Source of the DNA: Bacteroidales bacterium UBA1756
GTDB lineage: Bacteria > Bacteroidota > Bacteroidia > Bacteroidales > WCHB1-69
Assembly: GCA_002314795.1 (NCBI GenBank)
Contig: DCHI01000031.1
Span: forward strand, 13,274-77,273
Direction of reading: 5' to 3'
DNA length: 64,000 bases
Under the pieces are notes generated by a model, which ran no database searches, was not told the DNA's origin, and worked only from the letters and a program-made list of their open reading frames with translations. The number at the start of each line of letters is the position of its first letter. Positions within the stretch are counted from its first letter, which is position 1. The position numbers were made by a program, and so were the translations under genes. Of this stretch, positions 23,784 through 35,500 are shown piece by piece.

Positions 23784-26402
23784 CTAATCAATGGATTGGT
23801 TGATGGAGATGTGGAAGTGGCTTCCGTTGGCACCAGACAATCCGGGAACTTCGTCGAAACCGTAGCCCCAGTCGAAGCCGAGGAGTCCGAACATCGGCAG
23901 ATAGATACGGATGCCGAGACCGGCTGACTTGTACAGGTTGAACGGGGTGTATTCGCGCTGGTGGTTCCAGTCACGTCCTGCTTCTGCAAAAGCAAGGATG
24001 TAAATCGTTGCACTCGGATTCAACGTGATGGGGTAGCGGAGTTCTGCGGTGAATTTATTGAAGATGGTACCACCGACTTCGCTGCCGTTTTCAATAGGTG
24101 TCAGTGCGCTGTCATCGTAACCGCGCATACCGATGATTTCACGTCCGTCGAGTGCCCAGCTGGAAAGTCCGTCACCACCGAGATAGAAGCGTTCGAACGG
24201 CGGCGCCCCGATGTCCTTGTTGTACCAACCGATGAAACCAGTTTTCAAACGAACGTTCAGCACCAAATTGTCCACGATTTTGGTAAACCACGAGATGTTG
24301 AATTTCCACTTGTGGAATTCAAGGAATTTGTACTTCTCTTGGTCGGTTGCTGTAGTATAATCTTTGTTGCTGAATGCAGAGTAGGGGGGCGTCAACTGTA
24401 CGGAGAAGGTGATTTCGGAACCTTCGCGCGGGTATATTGGCGCACTGACGGAATTACGCGTCAAAGTGAATTTGTAACTGATGTTGTTTGCATAACCGTC
24501 ACTGAAAATAAAGATACTACTATAATTATGTACGTTATAATACTGGTAAATTAAACTATGCGAAAGTTGGAAATAGTCGTCGGGCCATTTCAGCTTTTTG
24601 CCAAAAGTAACATTGGCACCCAGGATTCGGATGGCCGCGAATGCATCGTCGGAACGGGAATAGCCGTTGGTCTGCACCTGATAATAAACGTTGGCAGCCA
24701 ATGTGTTCGGTTTTTTGCCGCCAAGCCAGGGTTCCACAAATGAGAAGCTGTAGGACTGGTACCAGACTGCGTTGGTAGAAATCTTCAACGACAATTTTTG
24801 ACCGTCTCCGGAGGGAATGGGCTTCCAAGCATCTTTTTTGAAAAATTTTCTGAAAGAGAAGTTGTTGAAAGAGATTCCCGCACTAAGCACCAGACCGGTG
24901 GCACCGTAGCCCGCTGAGAGTTCCAACTGGTCGGACGATGTTTCTTCTACCACGTATTCGATATCCACTGTCCCATCCGCTTCGTTCGGTGTCGGGCGGA
25001 CGTCCATTTTTTCTTGGTTAAAGTAGCCCGTTGACAAAAGTACCTGTTGGGAGCGGATAATGTCGGCACGATTGAAGAGCTGTCCTGGAATCGTCGTCAC
25101 TTCACGAAGGATGACGTTGTCGTTGGTCTTCGTGTTGCCACTTACCGAAATCTTGTTGTAGGTGGCCTGCTGTCCTTCGCGAATACGGATTTCAATGTCG
25201 ATGGAGTCCCCTTCAATAAGAACTTCCGTCGGGTTCGCCGAGAAAAACAGGTAGCCATCATTCATATACAAAGAACTGATGTCGTTTCCATCCTTGTTCA
25301 TACTGATGTTTTCCATCAGCAGTGTTTGATTGTAAACGTCACCGCGTTCGATGCTGAGTATTCTTCTAAGAACTTCCGACGAATATTTGGTGTTTCCAAC
25401 GAAATCAATGTTTCTGAAATAGTATCGAGGACCTTCGTCAACGGTGATGTCAATGTAGGCGAGGTTCTTTTTGACGTAGAAAGTGTCTTTTATAATCTGT
25501 GCGTCACGATAACCCAACTCGTTGAATTTTTCAATCAAGTGCGTTTTGTCTTCTTCATAAACGCCTTTGATGAATTTGGATGCCTTGAAAATGTGGAAGT
25601 TGACACGTCCGGCAAAGTAATCGGCTAAGTGTTCAATGATATCTTTTGAACGATAATAGTCGGGATGTTTGAGCATATAACGAATCACCGTGTCCGCTTT
25701 GTAAAATGGCGTGAAGTGAAAGCGTTCCTTCGTGCTCTTCATCGCTTTCAGCAGCTTCGCATTGGAGACGTTGTTGTTCCCGATAAAAGTGATGCGGTCA
25801 ATCTTGATTTTCTTTCCCTTGTTGATGTGGAAATAGAGGTTGACAGCTTTTGTCACCTTTTCGTCAGGTTTTTCTTCTACGAAAACGTCGCAGTTGTAAA
25901 AACCTTTGTCAATGTAAAAATCTTTTATAAGATTGATACACGTGGTTTTAAGATTGTCGTTGACAATATTTCCTTGCGAGATTTTGAGTTTCTCTCTCAA
26001 GTCGGTCTCTTCGTTTTTCTTAGCACCGACGAAAGCGAAAGCTAACATTCTTGAGCGTGCTTCCAAGTAAATGTCAAAGAAAGCCGTGTTGCCGACGGTT
26101 TTGGTGATGGAAATACGAATGTTTTCGTAAAGTCCTGTACTCCAAAGCTTTTTTATGGTATTGGAAATCTTATCCCCCGGAATATCAACCTGTTCACCTA
26201 CCTGAAAAAGAAGCAAACGTTGATCTAAAGCTCCTGAACCGGAGGTTGTGATTCCGCCGACTTCATAGGTGACGGGATTGGCGTAATCTATCTCAAAATG
26301 GGAAACAGTGTCTTCGGAAGTGAGTACAACTTGAGCGAAACCGATAATGTTTGTGAACATTATCGCTAAGAATATCAATAGTTTATGGTTGAATTTCGTC
26401 AA
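23784..26402 (-). CDS. bamA: outer-membrane protein assembly factor BamA
   Basis: An 872-residue Omp85 protein, the central component that folds beta-barrels into the outer membrane. Signal peptide (ends IIGFAQ), then about five POTRA domains (roughly residues 30-480, e.g. IKIDRITFIGNNNVSNAKLL and YNKISVSGNTKTNDNVILREV), then the 16-strand barrel, with the signature loop MRGYDDSALTP and the final strand HFHISINQSID. It has a promoter of its own at 26427-26435 within the intergenic gap after uppS, besides read-through from DUF6089/uppS. Confidence 0.95.
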   Translation of the reverse strand: MTKFNHKLLIFLAIMFTNIIGFAQVVLTSEDTVSHFEIDYANPVTYEVGGITTSGSGALDQRLLLFQVGEQVDIPGDKISNTIKKLWSTGLYENIRISITKTVGNTAFFDIYLEARSRMLAFAFVGAKKNEETDLREKLKISQGNIVNDNLKTTCINLIKDFYIDKGFYNCDVFVEEKPDEKVTKAVNLYFHINKGKKIKIDRITFIGNNNVSNAKLLKAMKSTKERFHFTPFYKADTVIRYMLKHPDYYRSKDIIEHLADYFAGRVNFHIFKASKFIKGVYEEDKTHLIEKFNELGYRDAQIIKDTFYVKKNLAYIDITVDEGPRYYFRNIDFVGNTKYSSEVLRRILSIERGDVYNQTLLMENISMNKDGNDISSLYMNDGYLFFSANPTEVLIEGDSIDIEIRIREGQQATYNKISVSGNTKTNDNVILREVTTIPGQLFNRADIIRSQQVLLSTGYFNQEKMDVRPTPNEADGTVDIEYVVEETSSDQLELSAGYGATGLVLSAGISFNNFSFRKFFKKDAWKPIPSGDGQKLSLKISTNAVWYQSYSFSFVEPWLGGKKPNTLAANVYYQVQTNGYSRSDDAFAAIRILGANVTFGKKLKWPDDYFQLSHSLIYQYYNVHNYSSIFIFSDGYANNISYKFTLTRNSVSAPIYPREGSEITFSVQLTPPYSAFSNKDYTTATDQEKYKFLEFHKWKFNISWFTKIVDNLVLNVRLKTGFIGWYNKDIGAPPFERFYLGGDGLSSWALDGREIIGMRGYDDSALTPIENGSEVGGTIFNKFTAELRYPITLNPSATIYILAFAEAGRDWNHQREYTPFNLYKSAGLGIRIYLPMFGLLGFDWGYGFDEVPGLSGANGSHFHISINQSID

Positions 26403-26426
26403 TGTTTCCGTTGTAAAATTAGGGAG

Positions 26427-26435
26427 GCAAACTTA
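26427..26435 (-). promoter_or_regulatory. Bacteroidota -7 promoter element for bamA
   Basis: Reads TAAGTTTGC on the minus strand, 25 bases before the bamA start and between the uppS stop and bamA. Confidence 0.6.
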
Positions 26436-26470
26436 ATAAAAAAAACGTCAGGAACTCCCTCTTTTGTAAA

Positions 26471-27202
26471 TTAGTTTTGAACTTGTTCGCTGGTCATTCC
26501 GAAGCGGCGCTCTCTGTTTTGATATTGGTTGATGATGTCTCGCAGATGCTCCCCGTTAAAGTCAGGCCACATCACCGGCGTGAAGAAAAGTTCCGTGTAT
26601 GCGGACTGCCAAAGCAGGAAATTGCTGATTCGTTTTTCGCCCCCCGTACGAATGAGAATGTCTGGGTCGGGTATGTTGTGAGTATAGAGATGCTGTGATA
26701 TGATTTCTTCCGTAATTTGAGAAGACGTAATCTGCTTGTTTTCAATCTTTTCTGCAATCTTTTTAAAGCAAGACACTAATTCGGAACGGCCGCTGTAACT
26801 CAAGGCCAACGATAGTGTAAGCCCGGTGCAGTGCGCCGAGCGTTCAATGGCATCCAATAATTCTTTGCGGCACAATTCTGGCAAATCGTCCAAATTGCCG
26901 ATAGCGTTGAGACGGACATTGTTCTGTATCAGATTGTCCAACTCGTTGCGAAGCGAGGCGACAAGTAGCGTCATCAGGGCTTCGACCTCTTCGCGGGGAC
27001 GATTCCAATTTTCGGTTGAAAAAGTGTAAAGTGTCAGATAGGGGATTTGCAGTTTCCCTGCTTCTTCTACAATACGGCGGACGGCCTTGGCACCCTCTTT
27101 GTGCCCTTGCACCCGTTCTAATCCGCGTTGCTTTGCCCATCGGCCGTTCCCATCCATAATGATGGCTATGTGTTTGATTGACTTCATCAAAGTATCTGTC
27201 AT
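26471..27202 (-). CDS. uppS: undecaprenyl diphosphate synthase (isoprenyl transferase)
   Basis: A 243-residue cytoplasmic enzyme that makes undecaprenyl diphosphate, the lipid carrier for peptidoglycan and O-antigen, by cis-condensation of isopentenyl diphosphate. The catalytic motif IAIIMDGNGRWAKQRG is at the N-terminus, TLYTFSTENWNRP in the middle, and DPDILIRTGGEKRISNFLLWQ and FFTPVMWPDF near the end. Start at 27202; Met at 27187 is a possible alternative. It sits between DUF6089 and bamA as in other Bacteroidota. Confidence 0.95.
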   Translation of the reverse strand: MTDTLMKSIKHIAIIMDGNGRWAKQRGLERVQGHKEGAKAVRRIVEEAGKLQIPYLTLYTFSTENWNRPREEVEALMTLLVASLRNELDNLIQNNVRLNAIGNLDDLPELCRKELLDAIERSAHCTGLTLSLALSYSGRSELVSCFKKIAEKIENKQITSSQITEEIISQHLYTHNIPDPDILIRTGGEKRISNFLLWQSAYTELFFTPVMWPDFNGEHLRDIINQYQNRERRFGMTSEQVQN

Positions 27203-27211
27203 TCAGTAAGT

Positions 27212-28051
27212 TTAAAGTCTGCTGTTGCCGCTGACGGCTTTTCTTTTAACGTTGGTGCGTATGTCGCACGATTTGTCCATATCACCAAATTTGACGGTGA
27301 GGGTAACACCGGCAAAGGAGTACAAATCTTTGGTGGTTTGGTTCCCGCGTCCGGTTCCTGCCTGATGCAGTGTTTCGGAACGGTCGGCCAATGCTGCTAC
27401 AACCGGACCACGCTTGTCGTACAAAGTCTGATTGTCGTAGTAGTTTCCGCTCACATCGTCCAAGTAGTCGGTGAAAGTGTAGCGGAGGCCCCATTCGGCG
27501 CCGAGGGAAATGTATTTCGCGAAATTAAAACGGAAGCCCAATCCGAACGGGATGGCGACACTGCATAACGAATAGTAATCCTTTTGTCCTTCTAATCCTT
27601 GCCCTTCCGTTCCCAAGTGTTGCAAAGCAAAGGTCTGTCCGTTGTATTCTGCCTGCGGGTTGAAAGAGAAAACGGAGATTCCTGCAAAGATATAAGGGGA
27701 AAAGAAATTCTTTCCTCTTTCATTATATAATTTAAAAAAATTCATTTCTGCTTGAACGGAAATTTCGGTGATGGGGGAGGTGAAACTCAGATTCCGTTCG
27801 TAATTCTTGTTCGTGATGGCATCGCTACCGGCAACTTTGGCAAATAGAACGTCTGCTTTGATAGCCCAACGTGGAGTGAAGTTGTATCGGTAAATGATGC
27901 CTCCTGCCAACTGTGGCATTTTGAACAACCCACGAGGGTTCAGGTCGCCCAGGTAAAAAGAGGTTCCCACCATTGCTCCTAATTCAGAACGTTGTGCAAA
28001 ACTCGAAAGGGTGAGCACGGTTGCTAAAAACAAAAGGGTAATTTTCTTCAT
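27212..28051 (-). CDS. DUF6089 family outer-membrane protein
   Basis: A 279-residue beta-barrel protein with signal peptide ending SSFAQ and the DUF6089 start SELGAMVGTSFYLGDLNPRG. Strand-rich throughout, with a C-terminal part VTLTVKFGDMDKSCD followed by a short non-barrel tail. The family is found in Bacteroidota, usually immediately before uppS and bamA, so a role in envelope assembly or homeostasis is likely; no activity is known. It ends 9 bases before uppS. Confidence 0.87.
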   Translation of the reverse strand: MKKITLLFLATVLTLSSFAQRSELGAMVGTSFYLGDLNPRGLFKMPQLAGGIIYRYNFTPRWAIKADVLFAKVAGSDAITNKNYERNLSFTSPITEISVQAEMNFFKLYNERGKNFFSPYIFAGISVFSFNPQAEYNGQTFALQHLGTEGQGLEGQKDYYSLCSVAIPFGLGFRFNFAKYISLGAEWGLRYTFTDYLDDVSGNYYDNQTLYDKRGPVVAALADRSETLHQAGTGRGNQTTKDLYSFAGVTLTVKFGDMDKSCDIRTNVKRKAVSGNSRL

Positions 28052-28145
28052 CTATATAAAAATGTGCAATTATCGCAGTTCCCACTAACGATTTGGAGTG
28101 CAAATTATTGTACTTCTTTAAAAAAAGAGCCAATAAGAAATAATA

Positions 28146-28718
28146 TTATTGTTTCATCTGAAAGCGCCACGGAAGCAGGGCATCTTCTTTCGCGTACGCC
28201 ACGCCAACGCGCGGTCCCGCAACAATTTGCTCCTTCGGAACAAGAATCCCGCGGTCTTCTACCCATAATGTGTCAGAATTGAGCGGTGTTCCATTTTGTA
28301 ACAGAGTGATTCCGAGCGCTTTGCATACTTTTCCGGGTCCGATGGTCATCTCGGGAATACAGCGAGTTTTTCCAGTTCGCTTGAGCATCAGCTCTTCCCC
28401 GTGGGTAGGGGCGATGGCTCGAATGAGTATGGCGTCTGGAATTTCCTTCTCATTGGTGACAAAGTTGAGCATATAATGCATTCCGTAACAAAGATATACG
28501 TATGCCACCCCGCCTTTGGCATACATCATTTCGTTCCGACGGGTGCGTCTTCCCCCAAAAGCGTGAGAGGCACGGTCCCCCGTGCCTCTGTATGCTTCTG
28601 TTTCCGTTATCATTCCTCCCGCGATCTGGCCGTCAATTTGCGTGAATACATATTTTCCAAGCAAGTCTTTGGCTAAATGTACGACATCGGAATGTTGAAA
28701 ATAATCAGGAAACGTCAT
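28146..28718 (-). CDS. DNA-3-methyladenine glycosylase (AAG/MPG type)
   Basis: A 190-residue base-excision-repair enzyme that removes alkylated purines. Family motifs: LAKDLLGKYVF, ITETEAYRGTGDRASHAFGG (with the catalytic Glu), KGGVAYVYLCYGMHYMLNFVT and AILIRAIAPTHG. Length is that of the bacterial Aag family. It starts 3 bases after the gap stop, so is co-transcribed with gap. The 94 bases downstream to the DUF6089 start hold nothing recognisable beyond an AT-rich palindrome. Confidence 0.93.
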   Translation of the reverse strand: MTFPDYFQHSDVVHLAKDLLGKYVFTQIDGQIAGGMITETEAYRGTGDRASHAFGGRRTRRNEMMYAKGGVAYVYLCYGMHYMLNFVTNEKEIPDAILIRAIAPTHGEELMLKRTGKTRCIPEMTIGPGKVCKALGITLLQNGTPLNSDTLWVEDRGILVPKEQIVAGPRVGVAYAKEDALLPWRFQMKQ

Positions 28719-28721
28719 CCT

Positions 28722-29741
<1,020 letters not shown>

Positions 29742-29778
29742 TTAAGTTAGTTGTATAAGATATATTATTAGAGGGGGA

Positions 29779-30873
29779 TTATTTTTCCTCTTTAAATTCA
29801 TAGTCTTGTAAGCGAATAAAACGTGCCTTCACATTTTCGTATCCGCCTTTTTCCACACGTTTGAACTGAAATTTGTAAGACAGCGTTTGCGTGGTCGGAA
29901 TTGCATAGTTGTTGGCAATCATCGTGAGAAAGAACTTGGTGATGTCGTAGCCCTGGTATGCATAATTGTCGATGGTGGGAAGGGAGTGGAAATGCTCGCC
30001 GTATTTATAAGTAAAAAGACGGCTGTTGACATCGGCTTCATCTACGAAATAGTTGGCGAAATAGGCGACGTTCAATCCGTTCATATTTTCAATGTTGAAC
30101 TCTTCCGTCTCAACCCATTCTTCGGGAATCACCCAAGTGTAGGAGGGGAGCGAGGTGCTTGTCAGCGCCTGGTGGACACCTTTTGTAAAAGAGGATGGGT
30201 GATTGAAGCAGGCGATGACGACGTTATCTTTAGTTGCAGATAACTTGTTCCCAAAGAAAGTGGAGTCTGTAACCTTGTGGAAGGGAATGTTGCGTGAGGT
30301 AAAGTACTCTTCGTATGCCTGTGCGTCGTGCGTAGCGTGCTGCGCCGAAGTCCACAAGATGATATTTGCATTCGGAAAATGGCTGCTGATGTACGCGGGC
30401 CGGCTTGACAGAGAAGGATATGCTTTGTAGATGTACGGATTGCCAACGATGATGTCGTGACGGGAGGAGAACGGATTGACGACTGGGATTTTGTTCTTGC
30501 GTCCATACTCGGCTACCGTCGGGAAAAGTTTCCCGTAAACCGGCGCAATGATGAGTTCAATCCGTTGATTGGCAAATTCTTTGAGGGCTGCATCTAAGGA
30601 GGAGGCGTCGGTTATGTCGCGCACGATGATGTTGAAATCGTATCCTTCATCTCCTAATTCGGAAATGGCGACCTGCGCCCCTTGCCAAAAGTGAATCAGC
30701 GTTTTCCCAAATATGTTCTCAATATCTTGCTGCGTATTGATGTTTTCTATGGACGAATTGTTGACTTTGTCAGCATCGATGGGCAGTAGGAACAAAATGT
30801 TTTGCTGCGCAGACGCAAAAAGTGTCGCCATAAGCAGAAGCACCAAGATGATGAATGATTTTTTGTTTATCAT
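29779..30873 (-). CDS. periplasmic binding protein-like protein (type I fold, LIV/LpoA-like)
   Basis: 364 residues from the start at 30873 (MINKKSFIILVLLLMATLFASAQ), which gives a signal peptide; the longer frame to 30966 runs inside the preceding gene. After cleavage, NILFLLPIDADKVNN, AQVAISELGDEGYDFNI and ELIIAPVYGKLFPTVAEYG fit a type I periplasmic-binding-protein fold as in leucine/isoleucine/valine binding proteins and LpoA. No ABC transporter genes stand next to it, so an independent envelope function is plausible. It begins 22 bases after the acyltransferase stop. Confidence 0.75.
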   Translation of the reverse strand: MINKKSFIILVLLLMATLFASAQQNILFLLPIDADKVNNSSIENINTQQDIENIFGKTLIHFWQGAQVAISELGDEGYDFNIIVRDITDASSLDAALKEFANQRIELIIAPVYGKLFPTVAEYGRKNKIPVVNPFSSRHDIIVGNPYIYKAYPSLSSRPAYISSHFPNANIILWTSAQHATHDAQAYEEYFTSRNIPFHKVTDSTFFGNKLSATKDNVVIACFNHPSSFTKGVHQALTSTSLPSYTWVIPEEWVETEEFNIENMNGLNVAYFANYFVDEADVNSRLFTYKYGEHFHSLPTIDNYAYQGYDITKFFLTMIANNYAIPTTQTLSYKFQFKRVEKGGYENVKARFIRLQDYEFKEEK

Positions 30874-30895
30874 ATAAACTATTATAAAGGTCGGT

Positions 30896-31774
30896 TTAAT
30901 TTTCTTGTGGTAGTTCAACTTTGTGTTTCCATCTCCGATGGCTCCAGAGCCAGAATGCCGGTGCACGGCGGATGGTTGTTTCTAAATGTCGGACATACTT
31001 TTCTGTGATTTCGCCGTGGTCGGTTTCCGTTGGTCTGTCGGTGATGAGATGGTTGACGATTCTGTAGTGCCCCTTTCGTTCCTTGATGATTTCGTAATAG
31101 ATAACCGGAATGTCGTATTTCTTGGCAAAATATTCCGGCCCGTAAATAATGGCGGAGGGTTGGTTCAGAAACGTGGTTTTATAACTCTTGTTCACGTTGT
31201 TGGGAGATTGGTCCGACAGCATCATATAAGCAACTGGCGTGTTGTTTTGTTCAAATTGTTGAAAAATTTCTCTCACGTGGTCTGCGAACACGACTTGTGT
31301 GCCGTAGCGAGTGCGGGCGCGATTGACCAACTTCTCGAAAGACTTGTTCGTGTTGGCTTTTCCAACCCCGACGGCTCGGTGATGGTATTGCATAGGAAGA
31401 CTCAGAATCATCCATTCCCAGTTGTTGTAGTGACTGGAAACTAAAATGACGCTTTTCCCTTGCTCATAGTACTGATTCACCAATTCGGGATTTTCACACA
31501 CATAGCGGCGCAAAACGTGCTTGCGCGTCATCGTCAGCATCTTCAGCATTTCGGCGGCAATCTGCGACAAATGTTTGTAGTAAGATTTCCGGAGACTTTT
31601 AATCTCTTTTTTGTCTAAGTCCGGAAACGATTTCATTAGGTTCTTCGTCGTGACGTTTTTTCTATATCCAATCAAATAATAGATGCATAAATAGAAAATG
31701 TACCCAATGCCGTAAAGCACCGTCAAGGGAAATAGGGAGAGTGGGTAGAGGATGAGATAAAACAGAAGGTGCAT
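30896..31774 (-). CDS. lysophospholipid/lauroyl acyltransferase family protein (LpxL/HtrB-like)
   Basis: A 292-residue inner-membrane acyltransferase. An N-terminal hydrophobic segment (about residues 3-35) anchors it; the HxxxxE catalytic motif is His115 to Glu120 in SSHYNNWEW, and the ending FWLWSHRRWKHK is typical of the lipid A biosynthesis acyltransferase family. In Gram-negative cells such enzymes add a secondary acyl chain to lipid A, or acylate a related lipid. It lies 1 base after gmhB. Confidence 0.9.
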   Translation of the reverse strand: MHLLFYLILYPLSLFPLTVLYGIGYIFYLCIYYLIGYRKNVTTKNLMKSFPDLDKKEIKSLRKSYYKHLSQIAAEMLKMLTMTRKHVLRRYVCENPELVNQYYEQGKSVILVSSHYNNWEWMILSLPMQYHHRAVGVGKANTNKSFEKLVNRARTRYGTQVVFADHVREIFQQFEQNNTPVAYMMLSDQSPNNVNKSYKTTFLNQPSAIIYGPEYFAKKYDIPVIYYEIIKERKGHYRIVNHLITDRPTETDHGEITEKYVRHLETTIRRAPAFWLWSHRRWKHKVELPQEN

Positions 31775-31775
31775 T

Positions 31776-32306
31776 TTATTGTTGGCTGATGTACTGATAG
31801 ATAGATGAAACGATGTGGTCGCTGTTTTTTAAGATGACTTCGCGGTTTTCATCCGTGACTTTGCCGATGAAAACGGTTTCCATTCCGCAGCGGCGTCCGA
31901 ATTGCATATCCGATGCACTGTCTCCAATCATCACAGAATGAGCAAAGTCGATGTCGGGAAAGTCAGCCTGGGCTTGGAGCGCCATCCCGATTTCCGGTTT
32001 CCGACACGTACAGCCAGCTCCGGCAAGATGCGGACATACATATATTTTATTGATGATGAGGCCTCGTTCTTTCAGCCAATCAAGCAAGTACTGATGGACG
32101 GTTTCTACATTTTCGCGGGTGCAAATTCCTTTGGCAATCCCTTGCTGATTGGTGACAATGACTATTTTTTGGAAATTTTCTCTCAAAAGTGGAATGGAAC
32201 GCAAAAAATCTTCACGAATCTCTAATTCGGAAATGTTCTTTACGTAATCTCCTATCAATTGGACATTTACGACACCATCACGATCTAAAAACAGAGTCCT
32301 TTCCAT
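31776..32306 (-). CDS. gmhB: D-glycero-beta-D-manno-heptose 1,7-bisphosphate 7-phosphatase-like HAD hydrolase
   Basis: A 176-residue HAD-IIIA phosphatase. The nucleophile motif is FLDRDGVVN (Asp8, Asp10), motif II IVTNQQGIAKG, the zinc-binding loop CPHLAGAGCTCRKP and motif IV MIGDSASDMQFG. GmhB removes the 7-phosphate in the synthesis of the LPS heptose; in Bacteroidota it may act on related sugars. First gene of the minus-strand run gmhB, acyltransferase, binding-like protein, with its promoter at 32336-32344. Confidence 0.85.
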   Translation of the reverse strand: MERTLFLDRDGVVNVQLIGDYVKNISELEIREDFLRSIPLLRENFQKIVIVTNQQGIAKGICTRENVETVHQYLLDWLKERGLIINKIYVCPHLAGAGCTCRKPEIGMALQAQADFPDIDFAHSVMIGDSASDMQFGRRCGMETVFIGKVTDENREVILKNSDHIVSSIYQYISQQ

Positions 32307-32335
32307 TCCTGTTCCACTGCTTCAATTTTCGGGCG

Positions 32336-32344
32336 GCAAATTTA
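32336..32344 (-). promoter_or_regulatory. Bacteroidota -7 promoter element
   Basis: Reads TAAATTTGC on the minus strand, 30 bases before the gmhB start. Confidence 0.6.
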
Positions 32345-32508
32345 GCAAACAATTATGGTTTATGAACAATTGTTTATAAATTTCAAGGAATTGAAATCAT
32401 CTTTTAGGCAAGAAAAAATTTTGATTTTGTAAAACAAAAATAAAAAAAACGTGTTTATATAGTTTGCGTGTTTTGCGCTTAGAGTTTGACAATATAAAAT
32501 AAATAATA

Positions 32509-35500
32509 ATGGGTTTATATCAATCATCTGTTAACAAGCCAATTATGACCGCTTTGGTCTATGTGGCTATCGCAATTATTGGTGTCTTCTGCTACACAAA
32601 ACTTCCGGTTGACCTTTTCCCTGATATGGGGGAAAACAACATTATGGTCTTTACTACCTATCCTGGCGCAAGTGCGGCTGATATTGAAAACAACGTGACG
32701 AAGCCATTGGAAAACGTGCTCAACAGTGTCAGTGACTTGAAGGAGATGACCTCCTCTTCAAAAGAAAACTACTCCATTATTACGTTGGAATTTGTAGAAG
32801 GTGTTGATATTGAGGATGCTACAAATGATGTCCGTGACAAACTGGATATGACGACGTCAATGCTTCCGGATGCTTGTAACCAGCCCTTCCTCTTTAAATT
32901 CAGTATGGAGGATATCCCGATTTTGATGCTTTCCGTCAAATCAGCCGAAAGTACGAATGCTCTGTACAAGATTTTGGATGACCGTGTCGCTTCGCCAATC
33001 AGCCGTGTCGGCGGTGTGGGTACGGTTTCTATTTCGGGTGCGCCGCAGCGTGAAATCGCTATCTACTGCGACCCTTATAAGTTGGAGGCCTACAATTTGT
33101 CGATTGAGTCCATCGCGGCTGTCGTCGGCGCCGAAAACCGCAACGTCCCGCTCGGCTCTATGGACATCGGTTCCGAAACCTACTCTATGCGCGTCCAGGG
33201 CGAGTTCAGTGATGCTTCCCAAATGAAAAATATCGTTGTCGGTAGCTACAACAACCGCAACATTTACTTGAGCGATGTCGCTGTCGTGAAAGATACCGTA
33301 CAGGAACGTATGCAGGAAGTTTATAACAATGGCCACCGCGGTGCGATGATTATCGTTCAAAAACAGTCCGGCGCAAATTCCGTACAGATTTCCCAGAAAG
33401 TTATGGACATTCTCCCTGAAATCCAGAAGAATCTTCCCTCCGATGTCGAAATCGGCATTATCGCCAATACGTCCGACAGTATTACCAACACGGTGAAAAG
33501 TTTGGAGGAGACGATTATCATCATTCTTGCTTTAGTCGTTTTAGTTGTTCTGTTTTTCTTGGGACGATGGCGTGCCACTTTTATCGTCGCGATTGTAATC
33601 CCTGTTTCTTTGGTCGCCTCCTTCATCTATTTAGCGGTGACGGGCAACAGCTTGAATATCATTTCGTTGTCTTCTCTAAGTATCGCCATCGGTATGGTCG
33701 TGGATGACGCCATCGTTGTGTTAGAGAATGTTACGACGCACATTGAGCGAGGGTCGAAGCCCAAGTCCGCAGCCGTTTTTGCCACCAGCGAAGTCTCCCT
33801 CTCCTTGATTGCCACCACGCTCGTTCTTTTGGCTGTGTTTATCCCGTTGACATTCCTCGGCGGTCAGGCAGGTATTCTTTTTAAACAGTTGGGTTGGATT
33901 GTCAGTATCGTTTGCTCCGTTTCTACGCTGGCCGCTATGACCTTGACACCGATGTTGTGTTCCGTTATGCTGAAGTCGAACCCGAGTCGTGGTAAGGTGT
34001 TTGGTGCCATCTACAAGCCCGTTCAAAAGTTCCTGGATTGGTTGGACCGTTTCTACGAAAGCATCCTCCGCTGGTGTGTCAATCACCGCCTTATCGTGGT
34101 GGGTGGAGCTTTAGCCATCTTCATTGCCAGTATGTCTCTCATTAAGGTCATTCCTACGGAGTATATGCCGACCAACGACCAGGGGCGTCTTTCTGCCACA
34201 GTGAAACTTCCGGTGGGTACCAGAATGGAAACCACCCGCGCTTGGGCACTCGATTTCACCGAAATGATGAAACAGAATTATCCGGAATTGTTGATGTGCA
34301 ACTTCTCTGTCGGTCAGCCCGATGACGATAACACCTTCGGAATTATGTCCGAAACGGGTTCTCATATCGTGAAATTCAATATGCGTTTTAAGGACAAAGT
34401 GGACCGTGAACGCGGCATTACCGCCATTGCGGATAATATTCGTGACGACCTTTCTAAATATCCAGAGATTTATCGTTATCAGGTTTCTGTCGGAGCAGGC
34501 GGAATGGGTGGTCAAAGTAGCGTTGACATTGAATTGTACGGCTATGACTTTGAAACTACCGACCGTCTGGCCGCCGAAGTATCGAAAAAGATGAAGGAGG
34601 CCAAAGGTTGCTCTGAAGCCAACATCAGCCGTAGCGAGTATGTTCCTGAAATCCAAATCGACTTCGACCGTGAAAAGCTGGCTGAAAACGGCCTCAATCT
34701 GACAACCGCAGCTTCGTATGTCCGCAACCGTTTCAACGGTTACATTGCTTCTCAGTATCGTGAGGACGGTGACGAGTACGATATCAAGGTCCGTTACGCC
34801 GAAAATTTCCGTCAGGATATTTCCGCTATCGAAAACATCTTGGTCTATAACAATTCCGGTCAGGGACTTCGTATCAAGGACCTTGGAAATGTTGTGGAAC
34901 GTTCCACCCCTCCGACTATTGAACGTAAGGACCGTGAACGTGTCGTCAAAGTTTCCTGTATCGTAGGTAAGGATGGCGTTTTGAGTGATGTTGTGGATCA
35001 GGCACAGCAGGTTATGGATAATATGGACATCCCGGCTGAAGTCACTTATAAGATTGGTGGTACTTGGGAAGATCAGCAGGAGGCCTTCTCCGATATGTAC
35101 ACTTTGATTGTACTTATCGTGTTGCTGGTTTACATCGTGATGTGTTCGCAGTTCGAATCGTTTACCTACCCGTTTGTCATTATGTTCTCCATCCCCTTCG
35201 CCTTCACGGGCGTCTTTATCGGTTTGGCGATTACGCAGACGGCATTGGGAGTTATGGCTTTGGTCGGTGTGCTGATGCTCGTCGGTATCGTTGTCAAGAA
35301 CGGTATCGTGCTCATCGACTATACGATTCTGTGTCGTGAACGCGGTCTCTCCGTCAAAGAGTCCGTCACCACGGCTGGCAAGTCCCGTCTGCGTCCTATC
35401 TTGATGACCACGCTTACGACCGTCCTCGGTATGGTTCCGTTAGCAGTTGACGACGGTATGGGTGCTGAAATGTGGAACTCACTCGGTATGACCGTCGCTT

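Noticed and set aside
25047..25628. 193-codon open frame on the plus strand inside bamA
   Set aside because: Antisense to conserved POTRA coding sequence; no start context, promoter or recognisable domain.
28139..28152. AATAATATTATT palindrome near the end of the alkyladenine glycosylase gene
   Set aside because: Short, pure A/T and overlapping the stop codon; no support as a terminator or operator.
32455..32470. TATAGTTTGC before the RND permease gene
   Set aside because: The spacing inside the element is one base too long for TAnnTTTG; not called as a promoter.
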